DNA from: Vibrio ishigakensis | GTDB lineage: Bacteria; Pseudomonadota; Gammaproteobacteria; Enterobacterales; Vibrionaceae | Length of the DNA: 64,000 bases | Assembly: GCF_024347675.1 (NCBI RefSeq) | Contig: NZ_AP024881.1 | Location: forward strand, 930,001-994,000 | Direction: 5' to 3' | Made by a program: the position numbers and the translations under genes | Notes under the pieces: model-generated | Seen by the model: only the letters and a program-made list of their open reading frames with translations | Told to the model about the DNA's origin: nothing | The model's database searches: none | Part shown: piece after piece, positions 26,776-36,900 of the stretch | How the letters are laid out: every line of letters begins with the position of its first letter | Position numbering within the stretch: the first letter of the stretch is position 1

Positions 26776-28364
26776 TCGATATGTTCCTTGGAGAGATTGA
26801 TCTGTTTTAGATTTCGGCTCTGTTTCTGTGAGAGGTTATTGCTGATGATGATGACAATATTGTTGTTAGATTTAGTGGTAAGGGTTGTCACCAGATTCGA
26901 GAGAAAACTCTCGGAATAGACGTTGTCTACATCGTCCAAAACTATCAGCTCTTTTCCGCTGACTATGGCCCGCACCACTAATAGCGCGTAATAGGTTTGT
27001 CTCGAGAAGGGCACTTGTTTATTGCCACTGAACTGGGTGTAGAAACCGCTGGTCAATGAATCCACCTCAGACTTAACACCAAGAGACTCACACACGGCAA
27101 AGGCCTCGTTGTTTTTAGAGCTACGGAAACAGGTGATGTTTTCTATGATGGTGCCCTCTACAAAGCGACTGTGACGGTTGATGTGCGCTACGCTTTCTCG
27201 CCACGACATATAGTCATATTCTGTAATCGGACGGTCGTTACAGGTGATGGATAGAGAGTCATCCAATCGGTCTTGGGTTAGGCAAGAGGTGAGGTGAGTC
27301 TTGCCACTGGCGCTGTTGCCACGCATGACGTAAATATGCCCACAATTGAATTCGATGCGTTTGTTTTGGCGGGTCTTAATCGACAGATTTTCCATACGGA
27401 TGAACTCAGACCTAGCCGATGGATTACTATGCAGAGACATGACCTCAGCGATGCGCTCTATCTGGCTGCTGTTAAGCTTCCATCGGCTCAAGGTACGCAT
27501 TACTTGCTGATAAGGAGCGAAGTAGCGGTTGGTGAGCATGATAACCGCAGCCATGATGCCTTGGCTCGCTTCAAGATTGATAACCGCTTTGGCTAGCAGT
27601 ACCACTACTGCGGCAATGGAGAGTTGCTGAATAAGAGAGAGTATCAGGTTGAACTCAGATTCGAGTTTCTCATAGTTGATGCTTTGCTCTTCACGCTCTT
27701 CAATCATGGCCGTCATGATGGATTCGAGCCTGTGCTCCATGGTTCTGGATTTGTTATCCAAAGGCATAGAGACGATCTCAATGATCTTGGATTGAGTTAC
27801 CCCTTCTACATCGGATTTAACCTCGAGCACAGATATCTTTTTGTTGGCAATGTAGTTGGCGCTGAAGGCCAGAATCAGCGAGGCGATAATCAGAGTGGCG
27901 CCAGCGCCTAGGTTGATAAACCCAATGATCAATATAGTGACCAAGCTGATACAGATGTTTATGAACGACTTGACCGATTCACCGCCAAAAAACGACTTCA
28001 TTTCATCTATGGTTGAGATCCGCTCAAGGTATTCACCGGGTTCTAGCTGTTGAAATCTGGATATTTTGGAGAGGCAAATTGAGTTAAACACCTTAGTGGT
28101 CAGATTGCTTTCAAAGCGCTTCATGATGCTATTGATGATGTGCTCTTCTTGTTTCTTGAGCTGATAATCCAACACTATGGCTAAGAGTATGATGGCAAAA
28201 AGCAGGAAGAGGGTGTCCTTTGCTTGATTCGGCAGCACTCGGTCAAATATGATCAGGATAGAAAATGGAAGCACTAGCCCCAATAACGTGGTCATTATGG
28301 TCGACAGCGCCAGATAGAGCTTATCTGGCAGGCTGATCTTCTGGGTTAAATAGGGCGTCTGCAT
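26772..28364 (-). CDS. second, degenerate type I secretion ABC subunit
   Basis: A 530-residue protein with an ABC exporter TM domain (about 15-310; LVLPFSILIIFDRVLP near the start is typical of HlyB/LapB exporters) and a C-terminal ATPase domain. It lacks the N-terminal peptidase-like domain. Walker A is present (GNSASGKTH), but Walker B ends in LDD (LIVLDDVDN) in place of DE. The LSGGQ signature is lost (GNKQVPFSRQ), and no switch His follows (IIISNNLSQ). It can probably bind ATP but not complete hydrolysis on its own. One base separates it from the TolC-type gene, and it overlaps the next ABC gene by four bases. A heterodimer with unequal subunits is known for the RtxB/RtxE pair of Vibrio MARTX secretion; this pair is not recognisably the same. 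Confidence 0.83.
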   Translation of the reverse strand: MQTPYLTQKISLPDKLYLALSTIMTTLLGLVLPFSILIIFDRVLPNQAKDTLFLLFAIILLAIVLDYQLKKQEEHIINSIMKRFESNLTTKVFNSICLSKISRFQQLEPGEYLERISTIDEMKSFFGGESVKSFINICISLVTILIIGFINLGAGATLIIASLILAFSANYIANKKISVLEVKSDVEGVTQSKIIEIVSMPLDNKSRTMEHRLESIMTAMIEEREEQSINYEKLESEFNLILSLIQQLSIAAVVVLLAKAVINLEASQGIMAAVIMLTNRYFAPYQQVMRTLSRWKLNSSQIERIAEVMSLHSNPSARSEFIRMENLSIKTRQNKRIEFNCGHIYVMRGNSASGKTHLTSCLTQDRLDDSLSITCNDRPITEYDYMSWRESVAHINRHSRFVEGTIIENITCFRSSKNNEAFAVCESLGVKSEVDSLTSGFYTQFSGNKQVPFSRQTYYALLVVRAIVSGKELIVLDDVDNVYSESFLSNLVTTLTTKSNNNIVIIISNNLSQKQSRNLKQINLSKEHIE

Positions 28365-28365
28365 A

Positions 28366-29778
28366 CTATTTCCTAATATCCTTGATCAGATGCGGCGGAA
28401 CTATATAGTCCTTATCTAACTGGTCGATGTTGATCATCATGCCCATGATCTTGCTGATGCTTTCTATGTTTAGAGTGCCGATCAAACGCTCTAGCTTTAT
28501 CGACTCGATCACATAGTCATAGCGTGCGTTTTGATAGTCCCTGAGGCTGTTAAACAGCTTGGTTTCGGCCGCCAGCAGGTCGGTAATGGTTCGCGTGCCA
28601 AGCTGGTACGCTCTCTGGATGCCTTTATAGGATGAGTAGTTCGCCTTGATAATGGTCTCAAAGGTAGAGATAGCCTGAGACAGGTCATTGATGTTGAGTA
28701 TGGTTTGGTAGGTGCTGTCTCGGGTTTGAACAAAGGTGTTCTCAAGTAATATCTGTCTTCGCTCGAGTGTGGTGCTGTTCTTGCTGTAGGAGTAGTAGTT
28801 TGAACCACCAGAAATAATCGGCACAGATAGGTTTAGACCTAATGTCATGGATTCGCTTTTACCGGTGGCGGTAAGGTCAGTCCTATCGTAGTTGTTGCTG
28901 TCGTCGTTTCGATAACTGCCGGTAACCGACACGCTAGGCAGAAAGTCTGCGCCACTCTCTTGGAGACTGCGCTTGGCAATCTTCACCTCGAGTTTAGATA
29001 CCAGCACACTGTTGTTGTATTTGATGGCATCCTCAATCAACTCATCTTGTTTCATATCCGCAATCACATCAAACAGCACCTCAGGCTTGAGGTCCTGCAT
29101 AGGAGTCACTGGATATTGCACCGCAGAGTTGAGTCGATTTAATACCACATCCCGGTCTTTTTTTAGGCTCCTAAGGCGGTTAGCTATCCCTTCTTTTTGC
29201 GCAAGAACCTCGTAGAGTTCACTGCCTGCAACGTTGCCCAACTCCACGTTTCGCTTCATCTGATCATAGCGAGAAGAAGAGGACTGCAACTCCGCAACAG
29301 TAGCATTGAGTTGGGCGCGATTCTTTAGGTATTCAAAGTAGTCTATGGCCGTGGACTCAATCACCTCTTTGACTTTGATGTCGTGATTGACCTCGGCTAC
29401 GGAAAAGTTGAGCTTGGAGGTGCCGTGAGCAAAGATATCGCTCAGATTAAAGATGGACTGACTAAAGGAGAGGCTATAGCTGTGTGAGTTATATTCGCTC
29501 TTGGTATCTGGGACTGTGCGTAGGTCGGTCTTATTCTCATTCCATGTGGTATCGGCGGCACCCGTCAAAGAGGGCAGGAATTTGGAACGACTGACGCCTA
29601 AGTCGGCTTCACTCTCTTCGATACTGAGCTTACTCGCCGCTATTTCAAGATTGTTGTTTAGCGCAAGCTCTATTACCTGTGCAATGTCATTGGCGAAACT
29701 GTTCCCGGCAAACCCAAAGGTTAGGGGAATCAGTGGTATGAAACGGTTAAACCTAGGCCAACTTCTGAATCGCTGCAT
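28366..29778 (-). CDS. TolC-family outer-membrane channel of a type I secretion system
   Basis: A 470-residue outer-membrane factor. A signal peptide ends around FAGNSFA (residue 29). The mature protein has the internal duplication of the family: two long coiled-coil regions around 55-200 and 265-420, each with membrane-strand segments (SYSLSFSQSIFNLSD, LGLNLSVPIISGGSNYYSY). The motif YQLGTRTITDLLAAETKLFNSLRDYQNARYDY has the classic TolC wording. It overlaps the 3' end of the upstream pseudo-kinase gene by 26 bases, so translation is probably coupled. Having its own channel makes this a self-contained export system that does not depend on the housekeeping TolC. Confidence 0.9.
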   Translation of the reverse strand: MQRFRSWPRFNRFIPLIPLTFGFAGNSFANDIAQVIELALNNNLEIAASKLSIEESEADLGVSRSKFLPSLTGAADTTWNENKTDLRTVPDTKSEYNSHSYSLSFSQSIFNLSDIFAHGTSKLNFSVAEVNHDIKVKEVIESTAIDYFEYLKNRAQLNATVAELQSSSSRYDQMKRNVELGNVAGSELYEVLAQKEGIANRLRSLKKDRDVVLNRLNSAVQYPVTPMQDLKPEVLFDVIADMKQDELIEDAIKYNNSVLVSKLEVKIAKRSLQESGADFLPSVSVTGSYRNDDSNNYDRTDLTATGKSESMTLGLNLSVPIISGGSNYYSYSKNSTTLERRQILLENTFVQTRDSTYQTILNINDLSQAISTFETIIKANYSSYKGIQRAYQLGTRTITDLLAAETKLFNSLRDYQNARYDYVIESIKLERLIGTLNIESISKIMGMMINIDQLDKDYIVPPHLIKDIRK

Positions 29779-31987
29779 ACTTCTTAATTGCCTTTAATAT
29801 TTCGTCTTTTTTGTAGGGTTTGCTAATTACAAAATCCATTCCCGCATCGATACAGGCCTTATGTTCGCTGGCACTGGTGAGTGCGGTCGCACCTATGATG
29901 GTGCATGGACGTTTCTGCTTAGTTTGCCTTTCATAGCTTCGTATAATCCGAGTTGCCTCTATGCCTCCCATTCCCGGCATGATGCAGTCCATAAAGATGA
30001 TTTCGCAGCTGTTGTTTTTCACGTATTCAACCGCTTCAGAACCATCATTGACCGTGCTAGCCTCAAGCTCGTTCTTCACTAAGATTTGCTTGAGCAGGAA
30101 TTGCTGAACCTTGTCGTCTTCAACGATCAATATGTCCATTTTCTCTTCGGTCACCTCTTCAGACTCTTCTGAAAGGGCCTCAGACAGAGCTGGGATGAAC
30201 TCGTGTTCTATGTGCGGAGCAAAGAAGGTTTTATCTACCAAGCCATTTAATTCCTGCGCCGTTTGAGTGGTGCTGACAGAGACAAAGAGCTTGGTCTTAC
30301 CCTCTTTTTTGAGCATGGAAGCTAGGATCTTGCTGTAGGGCTGCATCCTTATTCCTTCCAAGTCGTCGCCAATCAGAACGGCATCGTAATCAAAGCTGTC
30401 GCTGCCTTTTAGCTTGCTCAATATATCGTTGGGCTTTTCTATGATGTCGACGCTCGCGCCATGCCCCTCAAGCATGTCGGCCAAGATGTTAGTTTTCAGC
30501 ACCGAGCCGGCGCAGATAAGGAAACGGCTTTCTTCCAAGCTGTGGTCAACTTTGCAAAAGGAGTTGGTCTTTTGCATAAACTGAATGTTAAGTCGCTCTT
30601 GTCTCCCAGAGCTAAACCAATTCAGGCTGAAGTCTTTGAAATCCCTGAGTATAGTTTTGGTCCAGTTCTCTGAGTTTTCTTTCGACTCTTCACTCCAAAA
30701 TAGCGACTCAATCTTCTTTAGGTTGTTATCAAAGCTGGTAAGGAAATAGATCTCGATATTGGTCTTGGTCCACTCAATGTCAGACTGTTTGGTGGAGTCG
30801 ATGACCATAAGGATGCTTTTATCTTCACGGATCTTGATGGCATTTGAGATCTGCAGGAACAGAACCCAAAACAGGCTGGTGGCGTTACCAAACACGATAT
30901 TGGGTAGGTCTTGAGAGATCTTACATTCAAACTTCTGCTGACTCCTTTGGGTCTTGGTTGAGACCAATATGGCCAATTCCGACACCAGAGTAGGGAAAGA
31001 GAAGTTCTTGTTGCTGTTTGAATTGGTGTTGGAGATAAGCTGGTTATAGTTCTCCGCCAAATCAGACAAGGTTTTGGTGGCCGAGGTAATGTCTCGCGCC
31101 ATGGCGATACTCTCGTTCTCTGTATCTTGCACCAGAAAGTTAACCCCACCCTTGATGGTGTTGGTAAGGCCGCGGATCTCGTATCCAATTAACCCATAAA
31201 GGTGGCGATACAAATCTGCATTGGCCTCCAAAGAGTCTCGTTCTTTGTAGCTTTTAAGAACACTTGAGAAGATGGCGCGCTCCGAATTGTCCAGCTCTAG
31301 GCTGGTCAATCGCTCTTCTATGTAGTCGATGCGCTCTGTCTTTATATCTTCGGCTAAACGATCGATCTTCTTGTTGAGCGTACTGTTCTTTTGCTTGGTT
31401 TTTCTAACGCTAAATAATGTCAGCAGGGTAACGGTAAGCAGTAAAAATGAAAGCACGCCAATGATGTTGATGATCACATACAGCTTCTTATCACGCTCAC
31501 TGACATAGGCCTCAATATGGGTTCGTATTAAGCGGTCGTTGTTCTGGTCTATTACCAATAGCAACTTGGAAAGGTCGAAAAACAGCTTTTGTTTGTCTGC
31601 GCTACTCGGTGACGGGATAGCATTGAATTTATTGATTGATAACAATAGGTTGGTGTACTCAAGAGAGCCCACTAAGCTCAGATGCTTTTTGTCGGTCGCC
31701 GCCTCAGATTCGAAATCGCGCAGTGAAGTGACTATTTCACTGGTTTTGCTAGCGGTTTGTTGGCAGGAGTTGCTATCGATGCAGAAACTCAAGTAATCCA
31801 GCGTATTGGAGATATCACGATTCAGATTTTTACTCGCAACCACGATTGGCAGCGAGTCTATGTCTTTAAGTGTGCCAATCTGTAGTCGGCTCCAGAAGAT
31901 AACGGAGCAGACCAAAATGACAGAAAGCAGTATCAGCAGGCTGACTTTAAAAGCAGGGATCCGAACCTTGCTCGTTTTTGTCATCAT
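29753..31987 (-). CDS. pseudo-kinase with receiver inside the secretion operon
   Basis: A 744-residue inner-membrane protein: TM at about 14-33, a periplasmic helical region of about 135 residues, TM at about 170-193, a coiled coil, a HisKA-like region, an ATPase remnant and a C-terminal receiver. Where HisKA should read SHEIRTP it has GYEIRGL, with Tyr269 in place of the phospho-accepting His. An N-box-like ISNAIKI survives, but no Gly-rich ATP motifs follow. A second receiver-like fold (about 490-600, LICAGSVLKTN) lacks an acceptor Asp. The final receiver is intact: VEDDKVQ, Asp667 in MDCIMPGMGG and SKP. It sits between the HlyD-type and TolC-type genes, three bases after the first and overlapping the second. 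This strongly suggests a direct role in controlling secretion, perhaps as a phosphorylation-switched component of the machine. AAGGT six bases before the ATG supports the start. Confidence 0.85.
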   Translation of the reverse strand: MMTKTSKVRIPAFKVSLLILLSVILVCSVIFWSRLQIGTLKDIDSLPIVVASKNLNRDISNTLDYLSFCIDSNSCQQTASKTSEIVTSLRDFESEAATDKKHLSLVGSLEYTNLLLSINKFNAIPSPSSADKQKLFFDLSKLLLVIDQNNDRLIRTHIEAYVSERDKKLYVIINIIGVLSFLLLTVTLLTLFSVRKTKQKNSTLNKKIDRLAEDIKTERIDYIEERLTSLELDNSERAIFSSVLKSYKERDSLEANADLYRHLYGLIGYEIRGLTNTIKGGVNFLVQDTENESIAMARDITSATKTLSDLAENYNQLISNTNSNSNKNFSFPTLVSELAILVSTKTQRSQQKFECKISQDLPNIVFGNATSLFWVLFLQISNAIKIREDKSILMVIDSTKQSDIEWTKTNIEIYFLTSFDNNLKKIESLFWSEESKENSENWTKTILRDFKDFSLNWFSSGRQERLNIQFMQKTNSFCKVDHSLEESRFLICAGSVLKTNILADMLEGHGASVDIIEKPNDILSKLKGSDSFDYDAVLIGDDLEGIRMQPYSKILASMLKKEGKTKLFVSVSTTQTAQELNGLVDKTFFAPHIEHEFIPALSEALSEESEEVTEEKMDILIVEDDKVQQFLLKQILVKNELEASTVNDGSEAVEYVKNNSCEIIFMDCIMPGMGGIEATRIIRSYERQTKQKRPCTIIGATALTSASEHKACIDAGMDFVISKPYKKDEILKAIKKYAAIQKLA

Positions 31988-31990
31988 AGA

Positions 31991-33337
31991 TTACCTTTCA
32001 TCGAATGCGCTCTCTATGGCTGACAGCACAGGTTTGGCGGCGTAATCTATGACTCTTCTCGAGCCTGTTTTGATATCGGCGGTGAACTCCATGAAAGGGG
32101 ATAGGTTATACACCACGCCAGAACGCTCCAAGTTGTTGTTGGCTAGAGAAATCTTGGCGATGTAAAACTTGTTTTCTTCCTCCTCATAGGATGTGCGGCT
32201 GACCGAGGTGATCTTGCCCTCGATGTAGCCATATTTGGCGAAGTTGTAAGTGTCGATTTTCACCTTGACGGTCTGGCCTACCTCGACAAAACCGAGCTCC
32301 TTCCTTGGTATCTTAGCTTCACCGTGCAGGCTATTGTTCAAGGGAGCGATATCCGCGATGCTCTCTCCTGGCGGTACAACAGCAGATTTAAAGTTGAAAT
32401 GGACCTTATCTATCACACCATCAACCGGCGAATAAACCACGAGTCGATCGACTTTGTCCGTATGTTGAGAGGTTTGTATCGCTTTTAGCTCTATCTCTTT
32501 GTTGGCCTCGATGATCTGCGATTGATACTTGGAGTTTCTATCCGCAATAAGATCAGTGAGCTGTTTATTCATCTTATCCAGTTGAAATCGCTCATTCATG
32601 ATGGATTCGTCTAGATTTTCTATCTCCCTAACCATATTTGACTCCTGAACTCTCATATTCAGCACGTCAATATATGAAGCCATCTCTTCCTTATATAGGG
32701 TACTTTTAATTTTTAGTTGCTCTTGAATTAGCTTTAATTGTGCAGTGGCGCTTTTTTTTCTCGATTTCATCGAGCGTATTAGCACTCCCTTATGTTCGAT
32801 ATCGTGTCGAATAAGGGATTCGTTGGAAATGTTCTTATTATATTCTTCTTGCCAAGTAGTGACGTTGCTATTTACTAGGTGGGAGTGATTGGTGAATTTA
32901 CTGTAGTCAGGCTCCTGCATATCTATCAGGGCTTGATATCGAATAATATCTAGCTTTAATTGAGTGATCTCGTTTTGGATACTGTTGAGTTGGGTACTGC
33001 GATCTTCCGCTTTCAGTCGCGCAATTTCCTGGCCTTCAAACACAAAATCACCAGGCTTAACCAAGATCTCTTCGAGGATCCCTCCTTCTAGGTGCTGGAC
33101 TTTCTCAATGTCAGAATCGAGTAGCAATTCTCCTCGCGCAGAAACCACTATGTCGATTTCAGCCTGTGAGGCAACCGCCACTATCACGAGTAGTGAAACA
33201 AAGGTAAGCAGCAGCACCTTTTGGAATACCGTCATACTTGATGAAAGAACGATATTGCTCTCGAGGTTCTCTGCTACTGGTTTGTTACGCGAGACTAGGG
33301 CTTTTTTGATGTGATAATCAAGTTCGTTATTGTCCAT
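31991..33337 (-). CDS. HlyD/LapC-type membrane fusion protein
   Basis: A 448-residue periplasmic adaptor with one N-terminal TM helix (about 38-58). A half-lipoyl motif follows (VQHLEGGILEEILVKPGDFVFEGQEIARL), typical of HlyD-type fusion proteins. Long coiled-coil arms run from about 110 to 290, then the second lipoyl half (VYSPVDGVIDKVHF) and a C-terminal beta domain. Length fits type I secretion adaptors, which join the ABC exporter in the inner membrane to the TolC-type channel. GAGGG seven bases before the ATG supports the start. It is the second gene of the operon; 83 bp separate it from the Hpt-like gene upstream, and three bases from the pseudo-kinase gene downstream. Confidence 0.92.
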   Translation of the reverse strand: MDNNELDYHIKKALVSRNKPVAENLESNIVLSSSMTVFQKVLLLTFVSLLVIVAVASQAEIDIVVSARGELLLDSDIEKVQHLEGGILEEILVKPGDFVFEGQEIARLKAEDRSTQLNSIQNEITQLKLDIIRYQALIDMQEPDYSKFTNHSHLVNSNVTTWQEEYNKNISNESLIRHDIEHKGVLIRSMKSRKKSATAQLKLIQEQLKIKSTLYKEEMASYIDVLNMRVQESNMVREIENLDESIMNERFQLDKMNKQLTDLIADRNSKYQSQIIEANKEIELKAIQTSQHTDKVDRLVVYSPVDGVIDKVHFNFKSAVVPPGESIADIAPLNNSLHGEAKIPRKELGFVEVGQTVKVKIDTYNFAKYGYIEGKITSVSRTSYEEEENKFYIAKISLANNNLERSGVVYNLSPFMEFTADIKTGSRRVIDYAAKPVLSAIESAFDER

Positions 33338-33420
33338 GCTACATCCCTCATCCTTGAAGTTGCTTAGTTGTTATCACACGCTGTTCTTCCCTTTATCAAA
33401 TTCCTTGTTGTCAGTCTGAA

Positions 33421-33813
33421 CTAGTTACTGGTGCACCGTTTCAAAGTGGGTTTAACCCTGCTTGTCTGGTTTTTAGGTTTCTCTAAGTCGAGTAGAACTG
33501 ACTCTATGTGCTTGTTGGTCACAAATAGGCTTGTTAGCACGCTGATCACCTCATCGGCACTGGGTGTAACCCCTAAGCGACACTGACTTTCAAGCTTATT
33601 TAGCTTCTTACTCGTATCTACCTCTTCCATATATTCTAGAGATGTTCTTAGTTGGTAAATATAGTTACCGAGGTCTTGTAACTGATCCTCAGAATACATT
33701 TTTTCTATCTCTTTGTGCCCAAGCTTAAACTCGTCGTAATACTCTTGTAATAAAATTCTAAGGCCAGTTTTATCGTAATTGATCGACGAAAGTAATTTAT
33801 CTACCTCAACCAT
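33421..33813 (-). CDS. Hpt-like protein lacking the phospho-accepting histidine
   Basis: A 130-residue, mostly helical protein. Over residues 1-70 it aligns without gaps with the Hpt protein at 23742-24068 (MVEVDKLLSS against MIDVDKLSET; NKLESQ against LKTVEL). At position 53 it has Tyr where the paralogue has the phospho-accepting His (NYIYQLRTSL against SLAHTLSGTL). It should not carry phosphate and may instead bind a receiver as a mimic, or block one. A basic tail (SRVKPTLKRCTSN) follows the helical part. It is the first gene of the secretion operon, with AAGG seven bases before its ATG, and is divergent from the giant gene. The domain call rests on the paralogue and on motif position. Confidence 0.65.
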   Translation of the reverse strand: MVEVDKLLSSINYDKTGLRILLQEYYDEFKLGHKEIEKMYSEDQLQDLGNYIYQLRTSLEYMEEVDTSKKLNKLESQCRLGVTPSADEVISVLTSLFVTNKHIESVLLDLEKPKNQTSRVKPTLKRCTSN

Positions 33814-33972
33814 TTTTCTGCCTTTTTCAAAATAGAGTGATCTACAGCATATAGGAAAGGATACTCTTGATAACTTTCAAGAAAATTTTCAAAAAATACT
33901 TGGTTGTTCTGAAATTTCTCCTTTAATGCCGCTCAGGAAATATCAAAAATCTCATAGGACACGGAGGCTGAG
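33814..33972. promoter_or_regulatory. divergent promoter region of secretion operon and giant gene
   Basis: 159 AT-rich bases between the Hpt-like gene and the giant gene must hold both promoters. A run with TTTTCAA and TTCAAGAAAATTTTCAAAAA lies at about 33878-33898, and GGAGG stands five bases before the giant gene's ATG. I cannot name a definite -35/-10 pair or operator. Confidence 0.5.
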
Positions 33973-36900
33973 ATGGCTGAAGACAAGAACAACCCTTTGA
34001 ACGATGCTGTTGAGAATATACAAACCGAAGATGCTCAGGTAGAAAAACAGAACCAACAAAACCAACAGAGCACTGTAGCCACGACTATAGCGACAGCTGG
34101 TGCTGAAGCCGAAGCTGCAGATAATGCAAACCAAGGTGCGTCGGGTGATTCTCAAGGGGGTCAGGAAGAGGACTCTGGCTCGGGAGGCGCGGCGGCGGCC
34201 AGCGAAGATAGTGGCCAGGGAAGCGACAGTGGCGGACAAGCGGCACAGTCCAATGTTGTTGATAGTGAAATGAGCGATAGCCCATCTGGAGCCGGTGGAG
34301 ATACCGGCTCTTCCGCCACTCAATCTGTTGGCGGTTCAGTTGAAGATGGAGAGTCAGGTGCGGGTGATGTTGCAAGCTCAGAAGGCCAAGAGCAGGTGTC
34401 AGCGCAAGCGGCTCAAGTCGCTAGTGGCGCGGGTGGAGCACAGGCTCAGCCTGCTGCTGAGGACGATGAGTTTGATTCTGAAACTGTGTCAGAAACCTTC
34501 CAAGTTGACGTGTTAGACGAGTCTGAAGAGGCAGTCTCAGAGATTGAAGATGATTTTGACTCTGAAACTGTGTCTGAAACCATTGAGATTCAAGTTACCA
34601 ACGAAAACGACGCGGCGGAAGTTGAAGATAAAGCCTATACCATGGAGGAGGACGGCACTTTAACCTTCACCGCTCAAGACTTATTGGTGGGTGCAACAGA
34701 TATTGATGGTGATGATCTCTCTGTTGAAAGCGTGCTTTATACCGGCGATCAGGGTGTCTTGACCGATAACGGCAATGGCACCTACTCCTTTGCTCCAAAT
34801 GAAAACTTCCATGGTGAAGTCGATCTTAGCTTTACCGTTACCGATGGCACAGAGTCTGTTGAAGCCAATATTGATATTACTGTTGTTGAAGTGAACGATC
34901 CGCCAGTAGCGGGTTCAACTTCCTATCAGATGAATGAAGATGGCACCATCAACATCAGTCCGGAGCAATTGCTGGCCAACAGCTCAGACGTAGATGGCAC
35001 CGTATCGCTCGATAGTGTTACTTACACAGGTACCGATGGTGTCTTGACTCAGAACGAAGACGGCTCAGTCACCTTCGCACCGAATGAGAACTTCAATGGC
35101 GATGTAACACTAGACGTTGTTGTCATTGATGATGATGGTGCTACAGCGACTACGACTGCAGGCATTGAGGTTATCGCGGTCAACGACCCGCCGGTTGCGG
35201 GGGATACAGCTTACACGATTAACGAAGATGAAGTGCTGACCTTCTCTGCTGAGCAGTTGCTGGCAAAAGCGAGTGATATTGAGGGTGAAGTCGCAGTTGA
35301 TAGCGTTAATTACACTGGTACCGATGGTATCCTGACTCAAAATGAAGACGGTACCTTTAGCTTTGCACCGAACCAAAACTTCAACGGTGAGATCGCCCTT
35401 GATGTGGTGGTAGTCGACGAAGAAGGTGCAACAGTAAACGCGACTGCAAATATTGATGTTCTGCCTATTAACGATGCGCCAGTAGCCGGTTCTAACGCCT
35501 ACACAGTGAATGAAGATGGCTCCATCACCATCAGCCAAGAGCAGCTTCTAGCCGGTTCAAGTGATGTGGAAGGTGATGCCCTTACCGCGAGCAACCTAAC
35601 CGTAGATGGCAATGCCAACGTCACTCAAAACGAGGACGGCAGCTTCACCATCACGCCAGATGCGGACTTCAACGGCGATATCGACATGCACTTTGATATC
35701 ACCGATGGCACCGACACTATCCAAGCGACGGCTGACCTCACGGTTAATCCTGTGAACGACCTGCCAACCGCAGAGGATGTCAGCTACACCATCAACGAGG
35801 ATGGCACGCTGATCTTTACCGATGAGCAGCTACTGGCAGGTGCCGACGACATCGATGGCGATACGCTATCAGTCAGCGACGTGTCTTATACCGGTGCGGA
35901 TGGTGTGTTCACTGATAACGATGACGGCACTTACGAGTTTGCGCCGAATGCCAACTTCAATGGTGAAGTCTCGCTCGACTTTACGGTGAGTGACGGCCAA
36001 GGCGGCAGCGTCGATGCCAATATCGATGTGACCGTGCTGGATGTAAACGATCCACCAGTGGCAGGTAGCACTTCTTATCAAATGAACGAAGACGGCACCA
36101 TTGATATCAGCCCTGAGCAATTACTTGCGAACAGTTCTGATGTGGACGGCACAGTGTCTCTGGATAGCGTCAGCTACACAGGTACCGACGGTATCTTGAC
36201 CCAGAACGAAGACGGCTCGGTCACCTTTGCTCCGAACGAGAACTTCAATGGGGATGTGACGCTGGATGTGGTGGTTATCGATGATGATGGCGCTACTGCA
36301 AGCACCACTGCAGGCATTGAAGTCATTGCGGTGAATGATGCACCAGTAGCTGGTCAGAACGCTTACACGGTGAACGAAGACGGCTCCATTACCATCAGCC
36401 AAGAGCAGCTTCTGGCTGGCTCAAGTGATGTAGAAGGTGATGCGCTAACGGCTTCGAATCTGACTGTCGATGGCAATGCCGAAGTCACTCAGAACGAGGA
36501 CGGCTCATTCACCATCACGCCGGATGCTAACTTCAACGGCGATATCGACATGCACTTTGATATCACCGATGGCACCGACACTATCCAAGCGACGGCTGAC
36601 CTCACGGTTAATCCTGTGAACGACCTGCCAACTGCAGAGGATGTCAGCTACACCATCAACGAGGATGGCACGCTGATCTTTACCGATGAGCAGCTACTGG
36701 CAGGTGCCGACGACATCGATGGCGATACGCTATCAGTCAGCGACGTGTCTTATACCGGTGCGGATGGTGTGTTCACCGATAACGGTGATGGCACCTATGA
36801 GTTCGCGCCAAACGCCAACTTCAATGGCGAAGTCTCACTCGACTTCACCGTCAGTGACGGTCAAGGTGGCAGCGTCGATGCCAACATCGATGTGACCGTG

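Noticed and set aside
24637..33337. MARTX (rtxBDE) toxin secretion operon
   Set aside because: The paired ABC genes resemble the RtxB/RtxE idea, but there is no toxin gene, no RtxC-type acyltransferase, and the neighbours are signalling genes and a cadherin-like repeat protein.
33973..34620. LapA-type N-terminal retention module with LapG cleavage site
   Set aside because: No TAAG or PAAG string was found, and the region is low-complexity and disordered rather than a folded beta module.
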